A DNA stretch of 64,000 nt, from NCBI GenBank assembly GCA_011365055.1, contig RDOG01000003.1, positions 1 through 64,000 on the forward strand, given 5' to 3'. The notes beneath the pieces are model-generated. The model had not been told where the DNA came from and searched no databases. It saw only the letters and a list, made by a program, of their open reading frames with translations. Of the stretch, positions 35,077 to 44,131 are shown piece after piece. This DNA comes from Promethearchaeota archaeon (lineage in GTDB: Archaea; Asgardarchaeota; Lokiarchaeia; Helarchaeales; RDOG01). A program made the position numbers and the translations under genes. Position 1 is the first letter of the stretch. The number at the start of each line of letters is the position of its first letter.

Positions 35077-35598
35077 ATGGGTGATATTAAAAAAAATAGG
35101 AAAAAATATTCAAAACCATTGAAACCCTGGGAAAAAGATAGAATTAATGAAGAATTAAAATTAATCGGTAAATATGGATTAAGAAATAAAAAGGAGATTT
35201 GGAGATTAACGTATAAATTATCTAATTTCCGGAGAAGAGCTCGACAAACGTTAACTCTTTCAGAAGAAGAAAGAAGGCACGAGCTTAAAGATTTAAATAC
35301 AAGATTATATAATTTAGGAATTACTTCTTCAGATACAACAATTGACCAAATATTAGGATTAACGATCGAAGACTTTATGGCAAGAAGACTACAAACTATT
35401 ATATACAATAAAGGCTTAGCACTTACTCCTTATCAAGCTAGACAATTAATAGTTCACGGACATATATCAATTAATAGTAAAAGAGTAAGCAGTCCCGGAA
35501 GATTAGTTTTAAGAGTTGAAGAAGATAAAATTGATTATTTTCAAAATTCACCTATTAAAAGTCCTGATCACCCTTCAAATCCAAAATCGATGCAATAA
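35077..35598 (+). CDS. rps4: ribosomal protein S4 (uS4)
   Basis: 173 residues. WRLTYKLSNFRRRARQTL and the S4 RNA-binding domain (LQTIIYNKGLALTPYQARQL, IVHGHISINSKRVSSPG) are clear. The N-terminal zinc cysteines of bacterial S4 are absent, as usual in archaea and eukaryotes. It starts 12 bp after S13 with AAGGTG as ribosome site. Confidence 0.98.
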   Translation: MGDIKKNRKKYSKPLKPWEKDRINEELKLIGKYGLRNKKEIWRLTYKLSNFRRRARQTLTLSEEERRHELKDLNTRLYNLGITSSDTTIDQILGLTIEDFMARRLQTIIYNKGLALTPYQARQLIVHGHISINSKRVSSPGRLVLRVEEDKIDYFQNSPIKSPDHPSNPKSMQ

Positions 35599-35627
35599 GA
35601 CGATATAATAAAATTAATGTGATTTAA

Positions 35628-36032
35628 ATGAGTAAAGATAGTGCTGAAAAAATTAAGTGGGGTATTGCTAATATTTTTAGTTCATATAATAACACAATAG
35701 TCCACATAACCGATTTAAGTGGTGCGGAGACTGTTGCACGCTTTAGCGGTGGGATGATTGTTCGAGCAGATCGAGATCAGTCTTCTCCTTATGCTGCCAT
35801 GCAAGCTGCTGCGAAAGCTGCAACATTGGCCATGGAACGCGGAATAAATGGAATACACATTAAAGTTAGGGCACCTGGAGGTCATGGTCCGAAAACCCCG
35901 GGTCCAGGGGCACAAGCAGCAATTAGAGCATTGGCTAGAGCTGGATTAAGAATTGGAAGAATTGAAGAAGTTACACCAATACCTCATGATAGTACAAGAA
36001 GACCTGGCGGAAGACGAGGCAGAAGAGTTTAA
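35628..36032 (+). CDS. rps11: ribosomal protein S11 (uS11)
   Basis: 134 residues. [38 protein letters not shown] and the end [18 protein letters not shown] are classic S11. It sits on the 30S platform near the E-site mRNA path. Its last base overlaps the first base of rpoD, so the two are translationally coupled. Confidence 0.98.
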   Translation: MSKDSAEKIKWGIANIFSSYNNTIVHITDLSGAETVARFSGGMIVRADRDQSSPYAAMQAAAKAATLAMERGINGIHIKVRAPGGHGPKTPGPGAQAAIRALARAGLRIGRIEEVTPIPHDSTRRPGGRRGRRV

Positions 36033-36877
36033 TGGTGAAATCAGTGAATATTAAGATTTTAGAAAAGGATGAAGAACATATCAAATTAATTATTGAGGAT
36101 GTATCAAATTCTTTTGTAAATTCATTAAGACGAGTTCTGATTTCAGAAATACCCACAATAGCTATTGAAGAAGTGTGGATTGTAGAAAATAACACTGTTC
36201 TTTACGATAAAATCTTAGCTCATCGATTAGGTTTGATCCCTTTGAAAACGGATTTAGAATCATTTAATTTACCTGCTGAATGTGGATGTGGTGGTGCAGG
36301 TTGTCCACAATGTAGGGTTTCATTTACTTTAACAAAAGAAGCTGTTAATGAAGATGTTATGGTATATTCTGGGGATCTAGAATCTGCGGATCCGAAAGTT
36401 GTTCCAGTTTCAGACAAGATACCCATTGTAAAATTAATGAAAGGTCAAAAAGTAGTTTTAGAAGCTTATGGAATACTAGGAATTGGGAAAGATCACGCAA
36501 AATGGCAAGCTTCAAATACAAGTAGTTATAAATATTATCCAAATGTAGAAATTGATTATGATAAATGTACAAATTGTGAAGATTGCATTGAAATTTGTCC
36601 ACGAAAGGTGTTTGGGAAAAAAGATAAAAAAGTTATTGTAGAACGAAATATAGAATGCTCTTTATGCAGAGAATGTATAAAAGCATGTGAAGATGATGCT
36701 ATTAACCTTAATTGGTTTGAAAATAAATTTATATTTAACGTAGAAACATCAGGATCAATGCCTGCTGAAGAATTAATTTTCCAAGCTTTGAAAGTTCTTA
36801 ATAAGAAAGCTGAGGGCTTTCTAAATGAATTAAAAAATGTTTTAACTAACGGTTCTGAGGATAAAAATAATGATTAA
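36032..36877 (+). CDS. rpoD: RNA polymerase subunit D (Rpo3) with two ferredoxin-like clusters
   Basis: 281 residues. N-terminus: NSFVNSLRRVLISEIPTIAI is the alpha-subunit dimer motif. CGCGGAGCPQC near residue 90 is the zinc loop. A ferredoxin-like insert at about 173-225 has CTNCEDCIEICP and CSLCRECIKAC, enough cysteines for two 4Fe-4S clusters, as in some archaeal Rpo3 subunits. The end EELIFQALKVLNKKAEGF is the dimer helix. It pairs with subunit L and N to start polymerase assembly. Confidence 0.97.
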   Translation: MVKSVNIKILEKDEEHIKLIIEDVSNSFVNSLRRVLISEIPTIAIEEVWIVENNTVLYDKILAHRLGLIPLKTDLESFNLPAECGCGGAGCPQCRVSFTLTKEAVNEDVMVYSGDLESADPKVVPVSDKIPIVKLMKGQKVVLEAYGILGIGKDHAKWQASNTSSYKYYPNVEIDYDKCTNCEDCIEICPRKVFGKKDKKVIVERNIECSLCRECIKACEDDAINLNWFENKFIFNVETSGSMPAEELIFQALKVLNKKAEGFLNELKNVLTNGSEDKNND

Positions 36878-37223
36878 ACCATTAAAAAGTACAAATCCAT
36901 TAAAACATGATTTACTCATCAAATTATGGTCTACTAAAAGGAGATCTTGGCGTACTGTTGCAAAAAAATTAAGTAAAAGTAAAAAAGAATCGATTCGAGT
37001 AAATCTTTCAAAAATTAATAAATTAACAAAAGAAAATGATATAATAGTAGTTCCAGGAAAAATTTTGGGTGATGGAAATTTAGATCACAAGCTAACGTTA
37101 GCTGCTTTTTCCTTTTCAGAAACTACGAGAAATAAATTACTTCAAAACAAAATTAAAATCCTAACTATTGAAGAATTATTGGAAAGTAACCCAAAAGGTT
37201 CAAAAATAAAAATAATTACGTGA
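36870..37223 (+). CDS. rpl18e: ribosomal protein L18e (eL18)
   Basis: 117 residues. SRRSWR-like element KRRSWRTVAKKLSKSKK, IVVPGKILGDGNLDHKL and LAAFSFSETTRNKL match archaeal L18e. It overlaps the end of rpoD by 8 nt. Confidence 0.95.
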   Translation: MIKPLKSTNPLKHDLLIKLWSTKRRSWRTVAKKLSKSKKESIRVNLSKINKLTKENDIIVVPGKILGDGNLDHKLTLAAFSFSETTRNKLLQNKIKILTIEELLESNPKGSKIKIIT

Positions 37224-37235
37224 AGATGAGAATTA

Positions 37236-37691
37236 ATGACCGAAAAAACTATAATTATGGATGGAACAAATCTTATTCTAGGTAGAATTTGCTCAATCAT
37301 TGCAAAAAAATTACTTAATGGCGAAAAGATTACTTTAATTAATGCTGAAAATATCGTTATATCAGGTAATAAAAAAATGGTTTTAAAAGATTATATCAGA
37401 AGAACTCAAATAAAAACAAGAACCGCACCTTGGAGAGGTCCATTTCAACCAAGACGACCTGATAAATTAGTTAAAAGAACTGTTAGAGGGATGCTTCCAA
37501 GAAATAATGATAGAGGATTTAAAGCTCTAAAAAATTTAAAAGTAATTATTGGTGAACCAAACGAATTTAAAGATAAAGAACGGGAAAATTTGTCATCGCT
37601 TTTCCCAAAAATTGGGTTGAATAAAATTTCAGGTAAATTTATAACTATTGGTGAACTATCAAAAGAAATTGGATGGAATCCAGCAATTTAA
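37236..37691 (+). CDS. rpl13: ribosomal protein L13 (uL13)
   Basis: 151 residues. DGTNLILGRICSIIAKKL, INAENIVISGNK and KRTVRGMLPRNNDRG are L13 hallmarks. A short N-terminal lead precedes the usual MDG start; ATG 37236 has GAAGATGAG upstream, so the longer form is kept. An internal ATG at codon 8 is an alternative. Confidence 0.96.
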   Translation: MTEKTIIMDGTNLILGRICSIIAKKLLNGEKITLINAENIVISGNKKMVLKDYIRRTQIKTRTAPWRGPFQPRRPDKLVKRTVRGMLPRNNDRGFKALKNLKVIIGEPNEFKDKERENLSSLFPKIGLNKISGKFITIGELSKEIGWNPAI

Positions 37692-37704
37692 TGAGGTGTT
37701 ATGA

Positions 37705-38109
37705 TTGGTTAAAGTTGCATTAAGTTCAGGAAAGAGAAAAACTGCAATTGCAAGAGCTACTATAAAAGAAGGAAAAGGTAGAATAAAAATTAATAAAGTT
37801 CCTCTTGAAATCTATGAACCTCAAATTGCTCGACTAAATATAATGGAGCCATTATTACTTGCAGGTGATAAATATTCTAATACTGTTGATATTAATGTCA
37901 ATGTTAAGGGCGGAGGATTTATGAGTCGATCAGAAGCAGTTAGAATTGCTATCGCTCGTGGTCTTGTGAAATGGACTAAAAGTGTTGAATTGAAGAAAAA
38001 ATTTGTCAAATATGATAGGATATTACTTGCTGGTGATTCAAGAAGAAGCGAAGCGAAGAAATTTGGTGGCGGTTCTGCAAGAGCAAGGAAACAAAAAAGT
38101 TATAGATGA
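37705..38109 (+). CDS. rps9: ribosomal protein S9 (uS9)
   Basis: 134 residues. [19 protein letters not shown] opens it; [20 protein letters not shown] and the tail ARKQKSYR complete the family set. The C-terminal Lys-Ser-Tyr-Arg reaches the P-site tRNA. The start codon is TTG, with GAGGTG placed 8 bases before it. Confidence 0.97.
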   Translation: MVKVALSSGKRKTAIARATIKEGKGRIKINKVPLEIYEPQIARLNIMEPLLLAGDKYSNTVDINVNVKGGGFMSRSEAVRIAIARGLVKWTKSVELKKKFVKYDRILLAGDSRRSEAKKFGGGSARARKQKSYR

Positions 38110-38123
38110 GCGTGAAAGATTAA

Positions 38124-38324
38124 ATGATAATACCTATAAGATGTTTCACGTGTGGAAGATTAGTCGCGGATAAATGGGAAGAATTTCAAGAAAGAACAAA
38201 GAAAGGAGAAGAACCTAAGAAAGTATTGGACGATCTAAAACTTAATAGATTTTGTTGTAGGAGAATGTTAATAACTCATATAGAATTAATCGAAAATATC
38301 AGCATATTTTCACAATTTGGGTAA
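38124..38324 (+). CDS. rpoN: RNA polymerase subunit N (Rpo10)
   Basis: 66 residues. [11 protein letters not shown] at the start and [10 protein letters not shown] in the middle give the four zinc cysteines of Rpb10. It binds the D/L pair in polymerase assembly. The usual neighbours rpoK, enolase and S2 are not present after it; mevalonate kinase follows directly. Confidence 0.97.
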   Translation: MIIPIRCFTCGRLVADKWEEFQERTKKGEEPKKVLDDLKLNRFCCRRMLITHIELIENISIFSQFG

Positions 38325-38348
38325 ACTCCTGTTTATAAGCGATTTGAA

Positions 38349-39320
38349 TTGAAAAAGCATATTAAATGTTCTTCGCCATCAAAAATAATTTTTTTTGGAG
38401 AGCATGCTGTAGTATATGGATATCCTGCAATTGTTTCAGCAATTTCAAAAAGATCTTTTTGCGAAATAAAATCAAATAAGGATGAATCATTTTCAATTGA
38501 TCTTATGAATTTTAAAACTTCGAAAACCTATCAGAAATCTGCTTTGGATTCTCAATTTAAAGAAAAAAATAAAAAATTTTCATCTTTTTTAGCAATTATT
38601 AAAAATTTAAATGATTTCAAATCATTTGATTCTGGCTTTAATATAAAAATTTATTCAGAAGTTCCAATTGGAGCGGGTTTAGGATCCTCTGCTTCTGTAA
38701 ATGTTTCACTTGTAAATGCATTAAATTACTTTTTTGAATTAAATCTTTCAAGAAAGGAAATATCTGAGTTCGCTTTTATTGGTGAAAAGGAAATTCACGG
38801 TAATCCTTCAGGTATTGATAATACGATTGCTACTTTTGGTGGGATGTTGTGGTATGAAAATAAAAAATTTGAGCCCCTTGAATTTATGGGAAATTTATCT
38901 TTTATAGTTTCAAACACAAACATTCATCGAAATACTGGTGAATTAGTGGAACATGTTAGAAAATTATATGGAAAAAAGAAGGATAAAGTCACCGAATTGT
39001 TTGAATCGATAAAAGTAATCGTGAAAAAAGCAAAAATTTCACTTAAAAAAAATGACTTATTTGAATTAGGAAATTTAATGAATTTAAACCAAGAAATTTT
39101 AGAAAAAATAGGAGTTTCAAATCCTGAGATTGAGGATTTAATTCAAATCGCAAAAAAAAATGGTGCATATGGTTCCAAGTTAACGGGAGCAGGCGGAGGG
39201 GGCTGTATTATATCATTAACTGATTTAGATAATGAAAAAAAATTGCTAGATGCATTAAATAAAAAGAGCAAGTCTTTTAAAGTAGAACTTGATAGAAAAG
39301 GAACGCTCCTAGAAATTTAG
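38349..39320 (+). CDS. mvk: mevalonate kinase
   Basis: 323 residues, GHMP fold. SPSKIIFFGEHAVVYGYPA is the N-terminal motif, PIGAGLGSSASVNVSL the ATP loop, GNPSGIDNTIATFGG the catalytic region (Asp), and KLTGAGGGGCIISL the third motif. It phosphorylates mevalonate for isoprenoid lipids. TTG start, 24 bp after rpoN; mevalonate kinase in this ribosomal cluster is a common archaeal arrangement. Confidence 0.95.
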   Translation: MKKHIKCSSPSKIIFFGEHAVVYGYPAIVSAISKRSFCEIKSNKDESFSIDLMNFKTSKTYQKSALDSQFKEKNKKFSSFLAIIKNLNDFKSFDSGFNIKIYSEVPIGAGLGSSASVNVSLVNALNYFFELNLSRKEISEFAFIGEKEIHGNPSGIDNTIATFGGMLWYENKKFEPLEFMGNLSFIVSNTNIHRNTGELVEHVRKLYGKKKDKVTELFESIKVIVKKAKISLKKNDLFELGNLMNLNQEILEKIGVSNPEIEDLIQIAKKNGAYGSKLTGAGGGGCIISLTDLDNEKKLLDALNKKSKSFKVELDRKGTLLEI

Positions 39321-39381
39321 AAAATTGATTCTCATACAAATAATTTTTATGTATGATAGAAAAAATTGAAGATTGAAAAAA

Positions 39382-40443
39382 ATGCGACAATTACAAATCA
39401 CAATTCCAAACGATAAAATTGATAGCGTAATTGAAATTTTAAAAAATCTCGGCTTGATAGGTATTTTTATTTTGACGGGGGAAGAAGATTCATTAATTTT
39501 TGTAAGATCAAGGATAATCAAAGAATCAGCAGTAGTTGAAGAACTTAATAAAATTGGAGTAGGCGTTACTTATGGTATTATAGATATCATAGAACTCAAA
39601 GCAACTATTCCTCCCCTAGATATGCTTGAAAGTAAAGAGAAAGAAGCAATAGAGAGCCGTGTAGCGGTAGAAGAAATATATAACGATATTTTAAGAAATG
39701 CTTCATTTTCTGTTAATTATTTAACATTTATTATTATATCTGCAATTATTGCAGGTATCGGGCTACTTTCAAATAATGCAGCAATTGTTGTAGCGAGCAT
39801 GGTTATTGCACCTTTAATGGGTCCTATTTTAGCCATGTCCTATGGATTTGTCATAAAAGATAGGTTATTAATAAGAGAATCTTTAAAAACAGAATTATAT
39901 GGATTCGTGGTCGCTTTTGGATTAGGCGCTATTTTAGGGCTTGTTGCTGTACTTGTTCCTAATTTTATCAATTATACAAATGTACCTAACGAAATTGTTA
40001 TTAGAGGGGAATTTACAGTTATTGGTTTAATTTTTAATATTATTCTTGCAATAGCTATTGGAATTGCTGTTGGTTTTTCCTTGACTGGTGGAATTTCCTC
40101 ATCATTAGTAGGTATTGCAATAGGAGCCTCATTAATGCCTCCAGTAGTGAATATAGGAATTTGTCTTCTATTAGGGCTTTTTGCATATGCGGGTAATTCT
40201 GCATTAATATTTTTAATTAATTTAATCTGTATAATTATCGTGGCATATATCGTATTTCGTATGAAAGATGTTAGAGCTCCGATTAGGACTTGGGCAGCTT
40301 GGAGAGGTCCCAGATTACCAAAAAAGAAAGAAGGAGTTGAAACGAAACCTTCTGAAGAAGTTAAGAAAAAAAAGTTCATAAGAAGATTAAGATTGCGTAT
40401 TCAAAAGCAAGCAAAACCTATAAAAACAGAATCACCCTCATAA
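39382..40443 (+). CDS. DUF389-family membrane protein
   Basis: About 353 residues. A soluble N-terminal domain of about 100 residues (LQITIPNDKIDSVIEILKNL) is followed by six or so helices starting with NYLTFIIISAIIAGIGLLSN. The hallmark is NNAAIVVASMVIAPLMGPI, then SLMPPVVNIG. DUF389 (TIGR00341-like) proteins are uncharacterised membrane proteins. The basic tail is cytoplasmic. ATG 39382 chosen; TTG 39373 possible. Confidence 0.85.
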   Translation: MRQLQITIPNDKIDSVIEILKNLGLIGIFILTGEEDSLIFVRSRIIKESAVVEELNKIGVGVTYGIIDIIELKATIPPLDMLESKEKEAIESRVAVEEIYNDILRNASFSVNYLTFIIISAIIAGIGLLSNNAAIVVASMVIAPLMGPILAMSYGFVIKDRLLIRESLKTELYGFVVAFGLGAILGLVAVLVPNFINYTNVPNEIVIRGEFTVIGLIFNIILAIAIGIAVGFSLTGGISSSLVGIAIGASLMPPVVNIGICLLLGLFAYAGNSALIFLINLICIIIVAYIVFRMKDVRAPIRTWAAWRGPRLPKKKEGVETKPSEEVKKKKFIRRLRLRIQKQAKPIKTESPS

Positions 40444-40520
40444 GTAATTTAAAATCGCTAGGCTTAAAGATAGAGGTTTTTCATACCAAAAATTTAAAAA
40501 TTTCTTTTTAATGTTCTATT

Positions 40521-40616
40521 TTTAATGATGATTGATGATGATTAGGATTTATTTCTACTCATTCTTTGTATGAAGTAAAGAAAAGAGAAGTAAATCTTGA
40601 TCTGAAGGAGGTATAT
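40521..40616 (+). promoter_or_regulatory. L7Ae leader with possible kink-turn-like elements and strong SD
   Basis: Just upstream of L7Ae are two TGATGAT-type repeats (40526-40542) and a CTGA directly before the AGGAGG site (40607-40612). TGATGA and CTGA are the sequence halves of box C/D kink-turns, which L7Ae binds. Feedback control of L7Ae through its own leader is known in some archaea; that it occurs here is inference and no fold was computed. Confidence 0.3.
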
Positions 40617-40619
40617 AAT

Positions 40620-40988
40620 TTGTCGATTCATGTAAAGTTTGAAACCCCAAAAGAATTACAAGATCAATTAATAATCACTCTCGAAAAAGCTCGAGAAACA
40701 GGTAAAATAAGAAAAGGGACTAATGAAACAACTAAAGCTATTGAGAAAGGTAAAGCTCTTTTAGTTGTGATAGCTGAAGACGTTGAACCCCCTGAAGTTG
40801 TCGCTCACCTGCCAATTTTATGTAAAGAAAAGAAGGTTCCATATTTATATTTACCTAATAAGAAACAGTTAGGTCGAGCAGTAGGTATAGAAGTTTCTTC
40901 TGCAGCGATTGCTGTTATTGAAGCGGGTAATGCTGAGAAAGAAATTAAAGGTGTATCCGATAAATTAAAAACTTTAGGTCTAAATTAA
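40620..40988 (+). CDS. rpl7ae: ribosomal protein L7Ae (eL8), kink-turn RNA-binding protein
   Basis: 122 residues from a TTG start with AAGGAGGT eight bases upstream; the frame is open further left, but the SD and family length fix this start. GTNETTKAIEKGKALLVVIA and AEDVEPPEVVAHLPILC, then KQLGRAVGIEVSSAA are the L7Ae core. It binds kink-turns in rRNA, C/D and H/ACA guide RNPs and RNase P. Confidence 0.96.
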   Translation: MSIHVKFETPKELQDQLIITLEKARETGKIRKGTNETTKAIEKGKALLVVIAEDVEPPEVVAHLPILCKEKKVPYLYLPNKKQLGRAVGIEVSSAAIAVIEAGNAEKEIKGVSDKLKTLGLN

Positions 40989-41001
40989 ATAGGTAATTGT
41001 A

Positions 41002-41229
41002 ATGTCAGACGATATTTCGCTAGAAGAAGAAATTACACCTGGAGAAGTAATTCAGATCGTTGGGCGTACTGGAACTACGGGTGAAATTATTCAAGTCAAA
41101 GTTAGAATCTTAGAAGGAAGAGATAAAGGAAGAATACTCACTAGAAATGTTAAAGGTCCTGTAAGATTAAATGATATTTTAATGATGAAAGAAACTGAAA
41201 GAGAAGCAAGGAAAATAAAAGCTCCATAA
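41002..41229 (+). CDS. rps28e: ribosomal protein S28e (eS28)
   Basis: 75 residues. [37 protein letters not shown] and the end [13 protein letters not shown] are family hallmarks. It is 13 bp after L7Ae and 19 bp before L24e. Confidence 0.97.
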   Translation: MSDDISLEEEITPGEVIQIVGRTGTTGEIIQVKVRILEGRDKGRILTRNVKGPVRLNDILMMKETEREARKIKAP

Positions 41230-41248
41230 CTAATAGGATGTTAATTAT

Positions 41249-41467
41249 ATGGTAAGAATTCGTCAATGTAATTTTTGTGGTTATGATATTGAACCTGGTA
41301 CGGGACATATGTTCATAAAAATGGATGGTACAGTGTTTTATTTCTGTTCACAAAAATGTCATAAGAATCAATTAAAATTAAAAAGAAATCCACGACGGAA
41401 AAAATGGACCAAATTTTATCAAAAGAAATTAAGAAAATCAGACACTAAAATACAAAGAAAGTCTTAA
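41249..41467 (+). CDS. rpl24e: ribosomal protein L24e (eL24)
   Basis: 72 residues. The zinc pattern is CNFCGYDIEPGTG and FCSQKCHKN. The tail PRRKKWTKFYQKKLRK binds rRNA. Last plus-strand gene of this cluster; the NDK gene that often follows in archaea is here on the other strand, 9 bp away. Confidence 0.96.
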   Translation: MVRIRQCNFCGYDIEPGTGHMFIKMDGTVFYFCSQKCHKNQLKLKRNPRRKKWTKFYQKKLRKSDTKIQRKS

Positions 41468-41476
41468 ATACTTTAA

Positions 41477-42142
41477 TTAATCTTGACTAAGAATATTTTC
41501 AATAACACAAGAACATAGATCTTTAATTTTTCTTTCTTCTATGTTAGTGCACTCTTTTTTCAAGGTTTCTATCAATTTCAATTCAATTATATCTTTATTT
41601 TTTGGATTTGATTCTAATTCAATACATAATTTTCGGAGATTTAATGTCTCATTTATCTCATTTTTAATCCATTTTTCGATATATGTTTCTACATCGATTC
41701 TTGCGGATTCAGTTGGAATTAAATTAACATATTTCTTCCATAATTCTAATTCTCTTTTTGCTGTATCTGGGCTATCAGATGCATGAACTAAATTAATACC
41801 TGCATATATTCCGTATTTTCCTCTGATACAATTTTCATCCGCTTTTTCTACCAAAGTTGCTCCAAGAAAATCCCTTACTTTCTGAATAACACGTTCTCCT
41901 CTTATTATCATGGCTAATACTTTTGCTGAAGTAATGAATTTTAAAAGACCAGGGTAAAAGCTTTTACCTTCAAGCTCCGAATAATGTTCTTTTGCGTGTT
42001 GCTCACTAACCTCAACTTCTTTAAATCCAATTATTTCAAAATCTTTATTATTTAGAAATTCTTGTAAGATTTTTGCTCCAATATATTTCCTACAATAAGC
42101 ATCTGGTTTCAGAAATACAAGTGTCTTTTCTAAAATTGCCAT
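41477..42142 (-). CDS. ndk: nucleoside diphosphate kinase with C-terminal extension
   Basis: About 221 residues. EKTLVFLKPDAYCRKYIG, SELEGKSFYPGLLKFITS, GATLVEKADENCIRGKYG and the catalytic-His motif NLVHASDSPDTAKREL are all present. Ordinary NDKs end near residue 150; here about 70 residues of helical, acidic sequence with several cysteines follow. It moves phosphate from NTPs to NDPs. ATG 42142 chosen over an upstream TTG. Convergent with L24e. Confidence 0.93.
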   Translation of the reverse strand: MAILEKTLVFLKPDAYCRKYIGAKILQEFLNNKDFEIIGFKEVEVSEQHAKEHYSELEGKSFYPGLLKFITSAKVLAMIIRGERVIQKVRDFLGATLVEKADENCIRGKYGIYAGINLVHASDSPDTAKRELELWKKYVNLIPTESARIDVETYIEKWIKNEINETLNLRKLCIELESNPKNKDIIELKLIETLKKECTNIEERKIKDLCSCVIENILSQD

Positions 42143-42270
42143 GATTAACAACTCTTACTTTTTTAATTTCAATTCGTAATAATAATTTTTAAAACGTATT
42201 TATGACTATAATTCGTATTATTAAATTTTTATTAAAAATATTACCAATTAGCGATTTTTAGGTGTTATGA

Positions 42271-42771
42271 ATGAAAATTTTGATCGGATATTATTCTGAA
42301 TCTGGAAATACAGAAAAAATTGCTGAATCAATTTATGCAGAACTTGAAAATCATGATGTTGTTCTAAAAAAGATAACTGAAATTCCCTCTGAAAGCCTAA
42401 AATCTTATGATTTAATATTTTTAGGTTCTCCAGTTCACACTGGGGGATTCCCTAAAAAATTTAATACCTTCATAAAAGAAATACCAGAAAAAATAGACTC
42501 TAAGATTGTAAGTTTTTTCACATATGGAGTACCGATTCCTGATTTTTATGATAAATATGAGCCAAAAATTTCAAAAATGGCTCAAAAAAAAGGATTAGAT
42601 TTTCTTGGTACTTTTAAATGCTTAGGGGAACATCGATTATTGCACGTTTTAGAAAAATTAAATAAAGAGGCCGCAGAAAAAGCAAGGATAGTCTCAAAAG
42701 GGCATCCTAATGATGAGGATATCTCGAATGCTAAAAATTTTGCAAAAGAAATTTTAAGTAAACTAAATTAA
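42271..42771 (+). CDS. flavodoxin-family protein
   Basis: 166 residues. The FMN phosphate loop YYSESGNTEKIAESI is at the N-terminus, with DLIFLGSPVHTGGFPKKF and SFFTYGVPIPDFYDKY further on. It probably carries FMN and acts as electron carrier or NAD(P)H-quinone-like oxidoreductase. AGGTG precedes the ATG. Convergent with the threonine dehydratase, two bases apart. Confidence 0.85.
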   Translation: MKILIGYYSESGNTEKIAESIYAELENHDVVLKKITEIPSESLKSYDLIFLGSPVHTGGFPKKFNTFIKEIPEKIDSKIVSFFTYGVPIPDFYDKYEPKISKMAQKKGLDFLGTFKCLGEHRLLHVLEKLNKEAAEKARIVSKGHPNDEDISNAKNFAKEILSKLN

Positions 42772-42773
42772 AA

Positions 42774-43988
42774 TCACGGTTCTATAATTTTTATTTCATA
42801 TCCTTTTTTATTCAATGCATCTTTTATTGTTTCCATATGTTTTTTATTTCTTGTCTCTAAATCTATTTGAACTATCGTTTGTTTTAATGGTACATTCAAC
42901 ATTTCCCTATTATGTGTAATAGAAATGATATTTGCTTGTTGATCTGCTAAAATTTTTAATACTTTCATTAATGAACCAGGTTTATCAACTAATTTTGTTG
43001 TAAATTTTAATAATCTTCCCGCCTTTATTAATCCTTTAACAATAATTCTGTTAATCAAGGTCATGTCTATATTTCCTCCGCTGATTACAACGACTACTTT
43101 TTTATTTTTTACATCTAATTTGTCTAGCGTTGCAGCTAAGGATACAGCTCCGGCTCCCTCAGTTACTATTTTGGCACGTTCCATAAGCATTAAAATAGCA
43201 TTTGCAACTTCATCATCATCAACCAATAGAATTTCATCCACGATTTCTTTTATAATGCTAAAAGTTATGTCTCCCGGTTTTTTTATTGCAATTCCATCTG
43301 CAATTGTATCAATTTCTTTCAATTCTATAATTTTATTTTTTTTAATTGATTGGTACATCGATGGAGAACCTTTCGACTCTGCTCCAATAATTCTTATTCC
43401 AGGTTTAAATGCCTTACAATAACTTCCAATGCCTGAAATTAAACCTCCTCCACCAATTGGGACAACAATTACATCAGTTTCAGGTAATTGTTCCATAATT
43501 TCGAAACCAATAGTACCTTGTCCAATAATAATTTCAGGATCATTAAATGCATGGACGAAGATAAGCCCTTTTTCCTCTTGAATTTTTCTTGCATGTTGAT
43601 AAGCTTCATCATAATTTTTTCCATGAATAATAACATTCGCGCCATAATTTTCAATTGCTTCAATTTTTATGATAGCAGTTCCCTCCGGTAATACTACAGT
43701 TGAAGCAATATTATTTATTGTTGCCGCTAAGGCAACTCCCTGGCCATGATTTCCTGCAGATGCAGTAATGACACCCGATTTTTTTTCTTTCTGATTCAAG
43801 CTGTTTATTTTATTAAGTGCGCCACGGATCTTAAATGAACCTGTTTTTTGTAGGTTTTCTAGCTTTAAGTATACGTCATTATTAGATATTTTACTAAAAG
43901 TAGTATTGTACTCTAAAGGAGTTTCATGAATAAAGTCTCCAAACTTCTTTTTTGCAATCAAAACTTTCTCCAAAATGTCATTTATCAA
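42774..43988 (-). CDS. ilvA: threonine dehydratase (PLP, with ACT domain)
   Basis: 404 residues. The PLP lysine is in GSFKIRGALNKI near residue 55, SAGNHGQGVALAA follows, GGGGLISGIGSYC binds phosphate, and TEGAGAVSLAA is near 285. Residues about 325-404 form an ACT regulatory domain (VDKPGSLMKVLKILADQQA). It turns threonine into 2-oxobutyrate; the biosynthetic or catabolic role cannot be told. TTG start. Confidence 0.92.
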   Translation of the reverse strand: MINDILEKVLIAKKKFGDFIHETPLEYNTTFSKISNNDVYLKLENLQKTGSFKIRGALNKINSLNQKEKKSGVITASAGNHGQGVALAATINNIASTVVLPEGTAIIKIEAIENYGANVIIHGKNYDEAYQHARKIQEEKGLIFVHAFNDPEIIIGQGTIGFEIMEQLPETDVIVVPIGGGGLISGIGSYCKAFKPGIRIIGAESKGSPSMYQSIKKNKIIELKEIDTIADGIAIKKPGDITFSIIKEIVDEILLVDDDEVANAILMLMERAKIVTEGAGAVSLAATLDKLDVKNKKVVVVISGGNIDMTLINRIIVKGLIKAGRLLKFTTKLVDKPGSLMKVLKILADQQANIISITHNREMLNVPLKQTIVQIDLETRNKKHMETIKDALNKKGYEIKIIEP

Positions 43989-44131
43989 ATCACATCACTT
44001 TTGAAAAGTCAATTCCCGATTATTATATGAAATATGTCATATTGATTATTTTGTATGAGTTGATACAATTAAGGTCACCTTTATTTTTAAAATAAATTTA
44101 TATCACCTCAAATTCATTTAGGTGAATTATA

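Noticed and set aside
36032..36877. Ferredoxin gene fused by error into rpoD
   Set aside because: The cluster domain sits at the place known for archaeal Rpo3 insertions, and the dimer helix follows in frame, so it is a native domain.
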